Source of the DNA: Sporobacter sp963663605
GTDB taxonomy: Bacteria; Bacillota; Clostridia; Oscillospirales; Oscillospiraceae
Reading direction: 5' to 3'
Length of the DNA: 64,000 bases
NCBI GenBank assembly: GCA_963663605.2
Contig: CAXXVF010000002.1
Coordinates: 2,418,001 to 2,482,000, forward strand
The position numbers and the translations under genes are program-made. Under the pieces are notes generated by a model. The model was not told the DNA's origin. It made no database searches and saw only the letters and a list, made by a program, of their open reading frames with translations. Shown here one piece after another: positions 29,713-39,097 of this stretch; within the stretch, counting starts at the first letter, position 1, and each line of letters starts with the position of its first letter.

Positions 29713-30885
29713 TTACCCAACGGCGAATATCTTGTTAAAATCGAGCGCATCATATGCGTCGCTGTACGTGACGTCAAGACTGTTGAGCCAAACAACCTGC
29801 ACGGTAGCGTCATACATGCTATAGGCTGTGCTGTAACGAAGCGAATCTGTACTGCCGGGCGCTGAAGGCACAACGTCATAATTAAGCGGAATTCTGTAGA
29901 TGATATGATAACCGTAATTCGTTTCGACAATATCGCTGAATTGTCCGATTTCAAGCGCTTTTGTCGCATCCTCAAATTCGGGGACCATATTTCCGCTCTG
30001 GAACAAATAACCGTTCGGATTGCTGATGGATCCCGGGTCTTCGCTATTTGTCGTCATGAGCTCATCGAAATACGTGTCGAAATTGTCGCCGTCATAGCTC
30101 TCGAGCTGGTCGAGGAAGCCTTCCATCTTTTCGCGGACCTGAGCTTTTTCATCGTTGGTCATATCCACTTGGTTGCCGCTTTCGTCTGTTTTTTTTGTAA
30201 GCATTAGGATGTGCTTTGCCATCAAGTAACCGTCTTCCAACGTGTAGTCGGCGACGTCTTCGTCCGACAGGTTGCTGCCTTTTTCACCATAAAGCTCTTC
30301 AAAACAAGCATCGGCTAAATATGAAGCGCGGATGTATTTTAGATAGATATCTTTCGTGCAGTACTGCTCTTCCAGCCGTGCGATTAAGTCCGACTCGCCG
30401 CCAGCCGCCTCAACTTGCTCATCCCAGATACCCTGTACTTCAGCCTGCGATTCATCGCTGAGCGTTACGCCGAGTTGCTCGAAGCCATACCTGATGGCCG
30501 CTTCCTGCAGCACATAGTTAACGGCACTGTCCAGTACATAATCCTCATAAGAACTGTCGTCGACGATAGTTTCCGACCAGTCGGTAATCTGTCCGATCTG
30601 TGATTGGATTTGATTTACGAAAATGTAAATCAGGCAAAAATACTCTTCCCAGAGGACGCTGTTGCCGTTGACGGTCATCATAACGGTGTCCGGCGACTGT
30701 GACTCGTAAGCGCCCGCCATGTTCAGCGTTCCGGCAGCTGATGCCAAATCGTCCGCCGAAGCGCTTTGCGCCGCGTCGGGGCTGGCGCTGACAAGCGGCG
30801 AAACCGTCTGGCTGCCGCAGCCGGAAAGAAGTGAAAGCGCCAACGCAGCGCCAATCAGGGCCGCTGCTGTTCTTTTTAATATCAT
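29713..30885 (-). CDS. PrsA-like peptidyl-prolyl isomerase lipoprotein
   Basis: An extracytoplasmic foldase of 390 residues. The signal peptide ends in lipobox LLSGC (Cys23), followed by an Ala/Ser-rich linker. A SurA/PrsA-type N-terminal helical region (VLWEEYFCLIYIF...) spans roughly residues 70-210. A parvulin rotamase domain begins at AKHILMLTKK and ends near GYHIIYRI, including the GQFSDIVETNYGYHII block. Its own promoter lies at 30930-30958, and it is monocistronic between two terminator-bounded units. Which clients it folds is unknown. Confidence 0.85.
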   Translation of the reverse strand: MILKRTAAALIGAALALSLLSGCGSQTVSPLVSASPDAAQSASADDLASAAGTLNMAGAYESQSPDTVMMTVNGNSVLWEEYFCLIYIFVNQIQSQIGQITDWSETIVDDSSYEDYVLDSAVNYVLQEAAIRYGFEQLGVTLSDESQAEVQGIWDEQVEAAGGESDLIARLEEQYCTKDIYLKYIRASYLADACFEELYGEKGSNLSDEDVADYTLEDGYLMAKHILMLTKKTDESGNQVDMTNDEKAQVREKMEGFLDQLESYDGDNFDTYFDELMTTNSEDPGSISNPNGYLFQSGNMVPEFEDATKALEIGQFSDIVETNYGYHIIYRIPLNYDVVPSAPGSTDSLRYSTAYSMYDATVQVVWLNSLDVTYSDAYDALDFNKIFAVG

Positions 30886-30929
30886 TTGTATCCTCCGTCA
30901 ATTTTGACTTGTTTTTTTGATGCCACCCC

Positions 30930-30958
30930 ACTATACAACTTAAATAAGTGTCTGACAA
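30930..30958 (-). promoter_or_regulatory. Promoter of the PrsA-like gene
   Basis: TTGTCA-17 bp-TATAGT, 45 bases upstream of the start codon. Confidence 0.7.
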
Positions 30959-31014
30959 TAAAAAACAGCACAATTTACTATATTGTAACATTTAAATTCC
31001 TATTAAAGACCTGC

Positions 31015-34000
31015 CTAAACGACTTCTTTGTAAGCGCGGACAAATTTTACCGCCTCGTCGACAATCTTCGCAGACCGCAGCTTCAGCGAAATGACCGGGT
31101 CGACGCCCGCCTCGACTTTTACCCGGCCCTTATATTCCGGCATGTTGTACAGCGCCGAAATGCGGTTCATGTCGAAATCGTTCAGTTTCAGCCGCAGCAA
31201 CCCCGCCTTTTGGGAAATATCCGCAATGCCGGCACGCGTTGCTTCCCCGCGCAAAAGCGCGATAGACACAAGCGCGATAGTTTCACGCGGCGGGTCACCG
31301 AACCGGTCGATGAGCTCGGCAATCATTTCGTCGGCGTCTTCTTCCGTTCGGATACTGGCGATACGCCTGTAAAGGTCCATGCGCTGCTCGCCCGACGGGA
31401 CATATTTTTCTGGTATGTTGGCCGATACGGACAAATCTGCGGCGCAGTCCGCGCGTTTTTCGGGTTTTTCGCCCTTCTCCTCTAACACGGCTTCTTCCAG
31501 GAGCTTTAAATACATGTCGTAACCGACGCTCATCATGTGGCCCGACTGCTCCGCGCCGAGAAGGTTCCCCGCACCGCGGATCTCAAGGTCGCGCATAGCA
31601 ATTTTAAACCCGGAATTGAATTCGGCAAATTCCCGGATCGCGGAAAGACGTTTCTCAGCCACTTCCGTCAAGACTTTCCCCTGCCGGAACGTCAGATACG
31701 CAAAAGCCCGGCGCGGCGAGCGCCCGACGCGGCCCCGGATCTGGTGCAGTTGGGACAGGCCAAGTTTGTCTGCATCCTCGATTATAAGGGTATTGACGTT
31801 CGGGATGTCTATACCCGTTTCGATGATCGTCGTACAGACCAGCACCTGGATATCACCGGACGTCATATGTTCCATAACGTCGCCGAGAGACTCCTCGTCC
31901 ATTTTCCCGTGTGCGACGGCGACCGCAACGCCTTCGAGCATGGAACCGAGCCGCGCGGCAACTCTGTCAATATTTTCCACTCGATTGTGGATATAGTAGA
32001 TCTGTCCGCCGCGCGAGATCTCGCGCCGGACGGCGTCCGTGAGTACACTCCAGTCGTGCTCCATAACATATGTCTGAACCGGCTGCCGGTCCCTTGGCGG
32101 CTCTTCGATCGTCGACATGTCCCGGATACCCGACAGCGCCATGTTGAGCGTTCGGGGAATGGGCGTGGCGGACAGCGTCAGAACGTCCACCTGTTTGGCA
32201 ATCTCTTTAAGCCGCTCCTTATGCGTAACGCCGAAGCGCTGCTCCTCATCTACGATCAAAAGACCGAGCTTTTTGAATTTTACGTCCTTTTGAAGCAGAC
32301 GGTGCGTCCCGATAACAACGTCAACAGCGCCGGTTTCGATCTCCTTAACGGCGCTTTTTATCTGTGCCGGCGTCCTGAACCGGCTGAGCACCTCAATTTT
32401 AACGGGGTACCCCGCAAACCGGCGCATAGCGGTGATATAGTGCTGCTGTGCCAGGACGGTCGTCGGGACAAGAATGGCCGCCTGACGGCCGTCCAGCACG
32501 CATTTCATGACGGCCCTGAGCGCCACTTCCGTCTTGCCGTAACCGACATCTCCGCACAGCAGCCGGTCCATCGGAACAGGCCGTTCCATATCCGCTTTAA
32601 TCTCCTCAACGCACCGGAACTGGTCTTCCGTTTCCTGATAGCCGAACCGCTCCTCAAATTCCGTCTGCCAGACGGAATCCGGTGCAAATGCATGGCCTCT
32701 TGCCCGCTGACGCTTGGCATAGAGCTCGATCAAGCCCTTTGCCATTTCCTTTGCCGCGCTTTTGGCGCGTGATTTCGCATTTGTCCATTCCGCGCCGCCC
32801 ATTTTCGACAGTTTAACCAGCGCGTCTTCTCCGCCGCCGATATACTTCGAAACGAGGTCCAGCTGTGTGGCCGGGACGTATAGGCTGTCGGTACCGGCAT
32901 AGGCGATTTTGATATAGTCCTTTTCCACCCCGTCCACCGGCATTTTGAAGATACCCACATACCGGCCAATCCCATAATGTTCATGCACAATGAGGTCGCC
33001 GGGGGAAAGGTCTGTGAAGCTTTGAAGGCGTTCCCTGTTAGACGGCAGTTTCTTTCTTTTTTTCCGTATCGAAACCGGCTCAATGAACTGGCCTTCCGTG
33101 ATAACGGCAAGTTTCACGCCCGGATATTCCATCCCCGCCGATAACGACCCCAGCGTGATCATGCAGCCGCCGTTCTCGGGCAGCCTAGACAGGCTGAAAT
33201 CAACGGCCGCCGATATCCCGTGCTCTTTCAAATACTCCGACAGTATCCCAGCCCGGCGTTCATCCTGGCATAAGATGACGGTCGTATACCCCGAACCGAT
33301 ATAATGGGCGATATCGCCAGCCGCCGTCTCAAGACTGCCGCCGTATGACGGCAGCTGTTTTGCCGAAATACTGACGATTTCTCTCGGTTTAAGGGGATAT
33401 TTGGAGGCTGTAAAGCTGTCGGTCATGACGACGGGAAAGTCCTCTGCTTTCTCGCATAGTTCATCCCAGCTCACCGAAAACCGGACAAAGCTGCTGTCCA
33501 GTATGCCAGCTTCCAGCAGTGTCCTGCTGTCTTCCTCAAGCTGCCACATATAGTTTTTTGCCCGTTCGGCCGCCTTGGACGGTTCATTTATAAAAATGAC
33601 AGCCGTATCGTCAACATAATCAAGCGCGGTGGACATCGGGTAAATCAGCTCCATGTATTTGTCCGCCGCTGGAAACGACCGTCTGTTTTCAAGCCGTTCG
33701 ATATCCGATGTGATGTGCTTTTTAAGCTCGGCAACGCCTGCCCGGCGCTTTTCCAGGCCCTGCAGGATCGTCTCCAGGCGTTTTATAAGGCCTTCTTCCC
33801 CGTTTCCCTCGTTTCCTCTGTACATCGAGGCAAGTGTTTCCGCCGCTGGCAGGATCAGCGCTATGTCACATGTTTGTATCCGCCGCTGTGTTGACACGTC
33901 AAACGTACTGACAGAATCGACCTCATCGCCGAAAAACTCAACCCGGAACGGCTCGTCGCCTGCCGGTGAAAAGAAATCCAGAATACCGCCGCGCAATGCA

Positions 34001-34518
34001 AACTGGCCGGGGCCCTCGACTTGCTGGCTGCGGCTGTAACCACAGCGTACAAGCGCCGCCGTCACCGCAGCCAATTCATACTGTCCGCCCATCTTCAGCG
34101 CAACCGCCGACGCGCGCATTACATCGGGCGGCATGGTCCTCTGCATGAGCCCGTCGGCCGTTGTGACCAGTATTTCCGCATCGCCCGACAGCAGCCGATG
34201 CAGCGCGCGCAGCCGCAGCTGCTCTAGCTGTCTGGATACCCCCTCGGCATTGTAAAAAGTAAACTCCCTGCCCGTAATAGTTGTGACCTCTTCACCGGTA
34301 AGCGCTTTGAGATCTGCGGCCGTTCGCTTCATTTCCATTTCGTTGGCGCATATAACGACGGCCGGCCGTTTCGTGCTGCTCCGGACAAAGGCAGCCGCGT
34401 GCGCCCGATGTATGCCGTCAAGTCCGGAAACGACGACCGGGCTTCTTCCCGCCTCAATGGCGGATGAAACCTGACCGAATCCCGTTTCCTGAATTAAAGA
34501 CTCTGTAAGAAAACGCAT
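31015..34518 (-). CDS. mfd: Transcription-repair coupling factor
   Basis: SF2 translocase that removes stalled RNA polymerase and recruits UvrA. At 1167 residues it has the usual size. It has UvrB-like N-terminal domains, a CarD-like RNA polymerase-interaction domain starting LSPGDLIVHEHYGIGRYVGI, and a helicase core with GDVGYGKTEVA, DEEQRF and LSATPIPRTL. The QIRGRVGRSPR motif and a C-terminal TRCF domain follow. ATG 34518 is chosen over 34566, because AGGTG/AGGAG precede it and homologous sequence begins just after. It lies downstream of rsmG, and a parS site falls in the gap. Confidence 0.96.
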   Translation of the reverse strand: MRFLTESLIQETGFGQVSSAIEAGRSPVVVSGLDGIHRAHAAAFVRSSTKRPAVVICANEMEMKRTAADLKALTGEEVTTITGREFTFYNAEGVSRQLEQLRLRALHRLLSGDAEILVTTADGLMQRTMPPDVMRASAVALKMGGQYELAAVTAALVRCGYSRSQQVEGPGQFALRGGILDFFSPAGDEPFRVEFFGDEVDSVSTFDVSTQRRIQTCDIALILPAAETLASMYRGNEGNGEEGLIKRLETILQGLEKRRAGVAELKKHITSDIERLENRRSFPAADKYMELIYPMSTALDYVDDTAVIFINEPSKAAERAKNYMWQLEEDSRTLLEAGILDSSFVRFSVSWDELCEKAEDFPVVMTDSFTASKYPLKPREIVSISAKQLPSYGGSLETAAGDIAHYIGSGYTTVILCQDERRAGILSEYLKEHGISAAVDFSLSRLPENGGCMITLGSLSAGMEYPGVKLAVITEGQFIEPVSIRKKRKKLPSNRERLQSFTDLSPGDLIVHEHYGIGRYVGIFKMPVDGVEKDYIKIAYAGTDSLYVPATQLDLVSKYIGGGEDALVKLSKMGGAEWTNAKSRAKSAAKEMAKGLIELYAKRQRARGHAFAPDSVWQTEFEERFGYQETEDQFRCVEEIKADMERPVPMDRLLCGDVGYGKTEVALRAVMKCVLDGRQAAILVPTTVLAQQHYITAMRRFAGYPVKIEVLSRFRTPAQIKSAVKEIETGAVDVVIGTHRLLQKDVKFKKLGLLIVDEEQRFGVTHKERLKEIAKQVDVLTLSATPIPRTLNMALSGIRDMSTIEEPPRDRQPVQTYVMEHDWSVLTDAVRREISRGGQIYYIHNRVENIDRVAARLGSMLEGVAVAVAHGKMDEESLGDVMEHMTSGDIQVLVCTTIIETGIDIPNVNTLIIEDADKLGLSQLHQIRGRVGRSPRRAFAYLTFRQGKVLTEVAEKRLSAIREFAEFNSGFKIAMRDLEIRGAGNLLGAEQSGHMMSVGYDMYLKLLEEAVLEEKGEKPEKRADCAADLSVSANIPEKYVPSGEQRMDLYRRIASIRTEEDADEMIAELIDRFGDPPRETIALVSIALLRGEATRAGIADISQKAGLLRLKLNDFDMNRISALYNMPEYKGRVKVEAGVDPVISLKLRSAKIVDEAVKFVRAYKEVV

Positions 34519-34621
34519 TTTACACCTGCCGCTCCTGTAATATTTTACCATATGGTAACGCCGCACCGCCCCGATATCAAAAACGTATCGGGGTCGTGCT
34601 TATTTGACTTTATTCGCGAAA

Positions 34622-34637
34622 TGTTTCACGTGAAACA
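34622..34637. promoter_or_regulatory. parS centromere site 1
   Basis: TGTTTCACGTGAAACA, a perfect 16-bp palindrome identical to the Firmicutes parS consensus (TGTTNCACGTGAAACA). It lies 2.7 kb from parB and would be a loading site for the ParB encoded here. Confidence 0.95.
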
Positions 34638-34663
34638 TTTTCAATTGATATGAACGCCGTGTA

Positions 34664-35374
34664 TTACAGCGATTTTTTAAGTATTCTGGCATAACGCCTC
34701 GGGTATCCGTCCGGCGTCGCGGCTTTTTTCCGAACAAAGACGAGCCGATGAGAAACGCCTGCGCCAGGTATCTCGTAGTCGACGCTTTTCTCAATCTCTG
34801 CGCCAAGCTTCTTGGCCACGGACTGCGCCTCATGGATTTCCGCTTCTGAGTCGGTACTTTTCATAGATATGAACGCGCCGCCCGGTTTAACGAGCGGCAG
34901 ACACAGCTCGCACAGGATGTTGAGTTTCGCAACGGCGCGCGATACGGCAAAATCAAACATATCCCGCATGTCCGGTCTGTGCGCCGCCTCTTCAGCACGG
35001 GCGTGCATACAGTTGACATCCGGTAAGCCTAGTTCCCAGCATAATTCCTTAAGAAAATCGACGCGCTTCTGCTGTGCGTCCAGAAGCGTCAGAGACAGGC
35101 TCGGCTCGCTCAGTTTCATCGGGATACCGGGGAACCCGGCCCCGCTGCCAATATCGATAACGCTTTTGTCTATAAAAACATCATGTTTAACAAGCGCGAG
35201 GCTGTCAAGAAAATGCAGCTCCGCCGCTTCCTTTTCATCCGTAATTGCAGTCAGGTTCATGATTTTGTTTTTTTCTTTAAGGAACTCAAAGTATCTGATA
35301 AACGCTTGAACGACAGATTCCGGCATCGGTATACCGTATTTCTGTGCGCCCATGCTGAGAATTTCCCTTATCAT
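34664..35374 (-). CDS. rsmG: 16S rRNA (guanine-527-N7) methyltransferase
   Basis: SAM-dependent methyltransferase acting on G527 of 16S rRNA; its loss gives low-level streptomycin resistance. SAM motif I is VIDIGSGAGFPGIP. N-terminal helices contain MNLTAI and HFLDSL, both typical for the family. The SRAVAKLN segment is intact. 236 residues. In many Firmicutes rsmG follows mnmG and precedes parAB. Here it is separated from both, and the gap to mfd carries a parS site. Confidence 0.95.
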   Translation of the reverse strand: MIREILSMGAQKYGIPMPESVVQAFIRYFEFLKEKNKIMNLTAITDEKEAAELHFLDSLALVKHDVFIDKSVIDIGSGAGFPGIPMKLSEPSLSLTLLDAQQKRVDFLKELCWELGLPDVNCMHARAEEAAHRPDMRDMFDFAVSRAVAKLNILCELCLPLVKPGGAFISMKSTDSEAEIHEAQSVAKKLGAEIEKSVDYEIPGAGVSHRLVFVRKKAATPDGYPRRYARILKKSL

Positions 35375-35452
35375 GAATCGGCCTCTCTTTAAACTTACAG
35401 CGTGTATCTTCCGTTCCTGTCCGTATGCACGGCTGTTGAGCGCTGTTGTGTC

Positions 35453-36745
35453 TTATTCTGCCGGTCGGATGATCTCCATTCCGCCCAAATAATTACGGAG
35501 GACCTCTGGAATGACTACGCTGCCGTCTTTTTGTTGATTTTGTTCCACCAGTGCAGGCAGAAGGCGGCTTGTGGCAAGCCCCGACCCGTTGAGGGTATGG
35601 ACATATTCCGGTTTTCCTGTTGATTCGCGCCTGAACCGGATAGCGCCGCGCCGCGCCTGGTAATCCCGGGCGTTCGACACGGAAGACACTTCCTTATACC
35701 CGGACATGGATGGAATCTGTATCTCGATGTCGTATGTGCGCGCCATAGACGCCGAGCAATCACCCGCCGCCAGTTTGACCGTCCGGAAATGAAACCCGAG
35801 ACCCTTTACAAGCGTTTCCGCTTTCGTAACAAGCTCCTCAAACGCCTCGTCGGACCATTCCGGTTTTGTATACTGTACCATTTCCACCTTGTTGAATTGA
35901 TGCCCGCGCACCATACCGCGCTCATCGTTCCGGTAAGAGCCCGCTTCACGGCGGTAACACGGCGTATAGGAGATATATTTGCGCGGGAGTTCCGCTTCAG
36001 CCAGAATTTCATCCCGGTGCAGGGATACAAGCGCCGTTTCAGCCGTCGGCAGCATAAACCGCCGCCGTTCGCTTTCGCTCTTATCCAGCCAGTATACTTC
36101 CTCCTCAAATTTCGGGAACTGCCCTGCCGTAAGGCCGCATTCATAAGAAAGCATATGCGGTACCAAAACCAATTCGTACCCGTCGCCGATATGCGTTTCG
36201 ATAAAATAGTTTAAAAGCGCCCATTCAAGCCGTGCACCTACGCCTCGGTAAACCCAGAATCCGTTTCCGGAGAGCTTCGCGCCGCGTACATAATCAATAA
36301 GTCCGAGTTCCGTACACAAATCGACATGGTTCTTCGGTTCAAAGTCGAACGAATGCGGTTGGCCGAAATAGCGGATCGGCTCGTTATTCTCTTTGCCGCC
36401 CGGTAAAAGATCTTTGTCCGGCAGGTTCGGAAGGCTCAATAAAAGCGCATTGTATTCGCTCTCAACCGCTTTCAGCTGTGCTTCCGAAGTCTTGATCGCC
36501 TCTTTTAGGGTGTTCATCTCGGATATGAGCGCCGACGTATCCGCGCCTTCCTTCTTCATCCGAGGTATTTGTTTTGAAATTTTGTTCTGTTCAGCCTTGC
36601 TGGATTCCGACCGGGCGATCAGCTCGCGTCTTTTTATGTCAAACGCCAGGATTTCATCGATCGTTTTTAAGCAATCCATTTGTTTGTTCAACAGCCGGTT
36701 TTTAACTTCTTCAGGATTTTCCCGAATAATTCTTATGTCAATCAT
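35453..36745 (-). CDS. serS: Serine-tRNA ligase
   Basis: Class II synthetase for tRNA-Ser, also supplying the precursor for Sec-tRNA where that exists. An N-terminal long coiled-coil arm (residues ~25-105) recognises the tRNA. Motif 2 is visible as YRREAGSYRNDERGMVRGHQF, and motif 3 as NGSGLATSRLLPALVE. 430 residues. ATG 36745 gives MIDIRIIRE, the family N-terminus, preceded by AAGGTGG. It overlaps the end of the upstream coiled-coil membrane protein by eight bases, so translation is probably coupled. Confidence 0.96.
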   Translation of the reverse strand: MIDIRIIRENPEEVKNRLLNKQMDCLKTIDEILAFDIKRRELIARSESSKAEQNKISKQIPRMKKEGADTSALISEMNTLKEAIKTSEAQLKAVESEYNALLLSLPNLPDKDLLPGGKENNEPIRYFGQPHSFDFEPKNHVDLCTELGLIDYVRGAKLSGNGFWVYRGVGARLEWALLNYFIETHIGDGYELVLVPHMLSYECGLTAGQFPKFEEEVYWLDKSESERRRFMLPTAETALVSLHRDEILAEAELPRKYISYTPCYRREAGSYRNDERGMVRGHQFNKVEMVQYTKPEWSDEAFEELVTKAETLVKGLGFHFRTVKLAAGDCSASMARTYDIEIQIPSMSGYKEVSSVSNARDYQARRGAIRFRRESTGKPEYVHTLNGSGLATSRLLPALVEQNQQKDGSVVIPEVLRNYLGGMEIIRPAE

Positions 36746-37193
36746 CACTATCCACCTTGATATCTTCGTTCTCTTTAAGTTCGTTGTATTGTTCCAGTAA
36801 CGCGCTGTATTGTTCCCTGTCAAACGATAAAACAGCCTGAACATCTTCCCGCCAGTTTATTCTGGTTTGTCTTAATTCGTTTTCTGTGTCTTCAAGCTGC
36901 TGCTCTAATTCTTTGATTTTTACTTCGTATTCTTCGGTTTCGGTTTTAAGCCGGATGTTTTCACTCTGCAGGTTTTCGATTTTCTCCTGGGCTGTCATAT
37001 TCTTCTCATGCAGCGTATGTATTTGTGAACTGTTTCGGTCGTTTATCAGATACGACAGTACGATGAAGAATATAACGACAACAAACAACGTTACAATGTA
37101 TATCAACACGTGTTTCTTTGAAGCTGTTTTATGTTCGGCCTGACTGGCTGCGTCCTTTTGCGCTTCCGCCAGGCCGTCCGCTCTTTTATTCAT
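36738..37193 (-). CDS. Single-pass membrane protein with periplasmic-side coiled coil
   Basis: 151 residues. A charged cytoplasmic N-terminus (~28 residues) and one transmembrane helix (about 29-48: VLIYIVTLFVVVIFFIVLSYL) are followed by a heptad-like coiled coil to residue ~130. The topology is like FtsB/FtsL/DivIC division proteins, but there is no specific motif, so the resemblance is only architectural. ATG 37193 is preferred over 37259, because AAGGAG stands ten bases before it. It lies between parB and serS and overlaps serS. Confidence 0.7.
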   Translation of the reverse strand: MNKRADGLAEAQKDAASQAEHKTASKKHVLIYIVTLFVVVIFFIVLSYLINDRNSSQIHTLHEKNMTAQEKIENLQSENIRLKTETEEYEVKIKELEQQLEDTENELRQTRINWREDVQAVLSFDREQYSALLEQYNELKENEDIKVDSDD

Positions 37194-37294
37194 TTCCTGG
37201 TGTCTCCTTAAAGGCTTTTTATTTGCCTTTATACTATGAAACTGTATAACGAAACTCAACGCTGTGAAGTGTGGATTTCGCGCCGAGCGTCCCG

Positions 37295-38155
37295 TTAACT
37301 CTTGAGCTTTGACAGCGTTTCATAAAGCCGTTCAAAGTCATCCTTGTCATAGTACTCAATTTCTATTCTGCCTTTTTGTTTACCTTCTATAATTTTAACA
37401 CGCCGGCCCAACGTTTTTGTGAGTCTGGTCTCAAGTTCTTCGACATAGTTTATAACAATGCCAGTGTCTTTCTTCTTTTTCTCGGTGTGCTCTCGTTTCA
37501 TCTTCCTGACAAGTTTCTCAGCATCGCGCACCGTAAGATGCCCGTCCGTGATCGACGCAGCAGCTTTTTGCATCTGGTCTTCACTTTCAAGTGATAAAAT
37601 TGTTCTGGCCGATCCAACGGATATTTGACCGTTTTCCAGCTTTTTAAGCAGGTTTTCCGGCAGCGACAGGAGCCGCAACGCATTTGCTACGACCGGTCTT
37701 GATTTACTGACGCGCTGCGCGACTTCCGCCTGCGTCAGCCCGTAATCCGAAATCAAAGACTTATACCCCAGCGCCTCTTCGACCGGATTTAGGTCCTCTC
37801 TCTGCAGGTTTTCCACCATAGCGAGTTCGGTCGCTTTCAGGTCATCTGCTTCAATTACACGCGCCGGTACCTCGGATAATCCCGCCAACCGGGATGCGCG
37901 CCATCTGCGCTCACCCGCAATGATCTGATAATAGCCGCCGCCAATGTTTCTTACCGTCAACGGCTGCAGGACGCCATGCTCTCTGATCGACTCGGAAAGC
38001 TCCTCCAGGCCCTCTTCCTCAAACGTGTTCCTGGGCTGATCTTTTCGTGGTTCTATTTTTGAAACAGGCAAATACACAAAATCATTTGGAATCGCGTCAA
38101 GCGCCGCGTCCCCAAATAACGCGCCTAGACCTGCGCCAAGGCCCTTTTCCGCCAT
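37295..38155 (-). CDS. parB: Chromosome-partitioning protein ParB (Spo0J)
   Basis: CTP-dependent DNA clamp that loads at parS and spreads. The CTP-binding motif GERRWRA is at residue ~80, ENLQREDLNP at ~115, and the HTH parS-recognition domain (LTQAEVAQRVSKSRPVVANALRLLSLP) follows. A C-terminal dimerisation segment ends the 286-residue protein. It begins 38 bases after parA. Two parS palindromes lie in this window at 34622 and 39034. Confidence 0.96.
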   Translation of the reverse strand: MAEKGLGAGLGALFGDAALDAIPNDFVYLPVSKIEPRKDQPRNTFEEEGLEELSESIREHGVLQPLTVRNIGGGYYQIIAGERRWRASRLAGLSEVPARVIEADDLKATELAMVENLQREDLNPVEEALGYKSLISDYGLTQAEVAQRVSKSRPVVANALRLLSLPENLLKKLENGQISVGSARTILSLESEDQMQKAAASITDGHLTVRDAEKLVRKMKREHTEKKKKDTGIVINYVEELETRLTKTLGRRVKIIEGKQKGRIEIEYYDKDDFERLYETLSKLKS

Positions 38156-38193
38156 TGTTTTCTCTCCTTAACTTTATCTAGAGCAGATGTTTA

Positions 38194-38961
38194 TCAGCGC
38201 GGTTTCCTGTTTCGCCGGATAAACTCCTTTCCCAGTTCTTTATACGTTATCGCGCCGCGGGACGTTTGATCATATACAATGACCGGTACGCCATGACTCG
38301 GGGCTTCTGATATCCGTACGTTTCGCGGTATGACTACATTATATACCTTGTTTTTGAAAAATTTCTTTACTTCGTCCGCGACTTGCATAGAAAAATTCGT
38401 CCGCGTGTCGAACATCGTCAAAAGGACGCCTTCAATCTCTAGCGCCGGATTCAGCGCTTTTTTTGTCATCCGGATCGTTGAAATCAAATCTCTCAGCCCT
38501 TCCAGTGCAAAATACTCGCACTGGACCGGAATCAATACAGTATCGGCTGCGCATAACGCGTTGAGCGTCAGCATCTCGAGCGAGGGCGGACAATCTATAA
38601 ATATGTAATCATACTCTTTTTTTATTCCCTCTAACGCATACTTCAAAACAAACTCTCGTTTATTTGCTGTAACGAGCTCGACGCCGGCGCCGGAAAGTAT
38701 CGCATTTGATGGCAGCACATCCCCGAATTTAGTCTTTTTTATCGCCTGCTCGGCCCCAATACCGTCAACCAATACGTTATAAAGATTCGGCGAAACGGTG
38801 TTTTTGTCGATTCCCATTCCGGAAGTACCATTGCCCTGCGGGTCAATATCACATAATAAAACCTTTGCGCCTGCATTTTTTAAAGCACAGCAAAGGTTTA
38901 CGCATGTTGTCGTCTTTCCGACGCCGCCTTTTTGGTTTGCAACAGCAATTATTTTTCCCAT
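38194..38961 (-). CDS. parA: Chromosome-partitioning ATPase ParA (Soj)
   Basis: Deviant Walker-A ATPase (KGGVGKTT at residues ~11-18), 255 residues without the N-terminal DNA-binding extension of plasmid ParAs. This is therefore the chromosomal Soj type, which in Bacillus also regulates DnaA. DIDPQGNGTSGMG and the DCPPSLEMLT switch are intact. A parS site sits ~75 bases upstream of its start, so ParB loading may also influence parAB expression. Confidence 0.96.
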   Translation of the reverse strand: MGKIIAVANQKGGVGKTTTCVNLCCALKNAGAKVLLCDIDPQGNGTSGMGIDKNTVSPNLYNVLVDGIGAEQAIKKTKFGDVLPSNAILSGAGVELVTANKREFVLKYALEGIKKEYDYIFIDCPPSLEMLTLNALCAADTVLIPVQCEYFALEGLRDLISTIRMTKKALNPALEIEGVLLTMFDTRTNFSMQVADEVKKFFKNKVYNVVIPRNVRISEAPSHGVPVIVYDQTSRGAITYKELGKEFIRRNRKPR

Positions 38962-39033
38962 GTTTCACCTCCAAAAGGCATATGATGTATCATTATAGCA
39001 CAACGGAAAGTCTTTTCAAGACTATTCACAAAA

Positions 39034-39049
39034 AGTTTCACGTGAAACA
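39034..39049. promoter_or_regulatory. parS centromere site 2
   Basis: AGTTTCACGTGAAACA. The 14-bp core GTTTCACGTGAAAC is a perfect palindrome, and only the first base departs from the consensus. It lies between parA and gpr, ~1.6 kb from dnaA. Confidence 0.93.
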
Positions 39050-39097
39050 CTTTGTTGTTTTAATTCGCTGCCTTGTTAAATTTTTTATTGCCGCGGC

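Noticed and set aside
31537..32772. 411-codon open frame on the plus strand opposite mfd
   Set aside because: It is the antisense of conserved mfd helicase sequence, has no ribosome-binding site or recognisable motif, and long antisense frames are common in G+C-richer genes.
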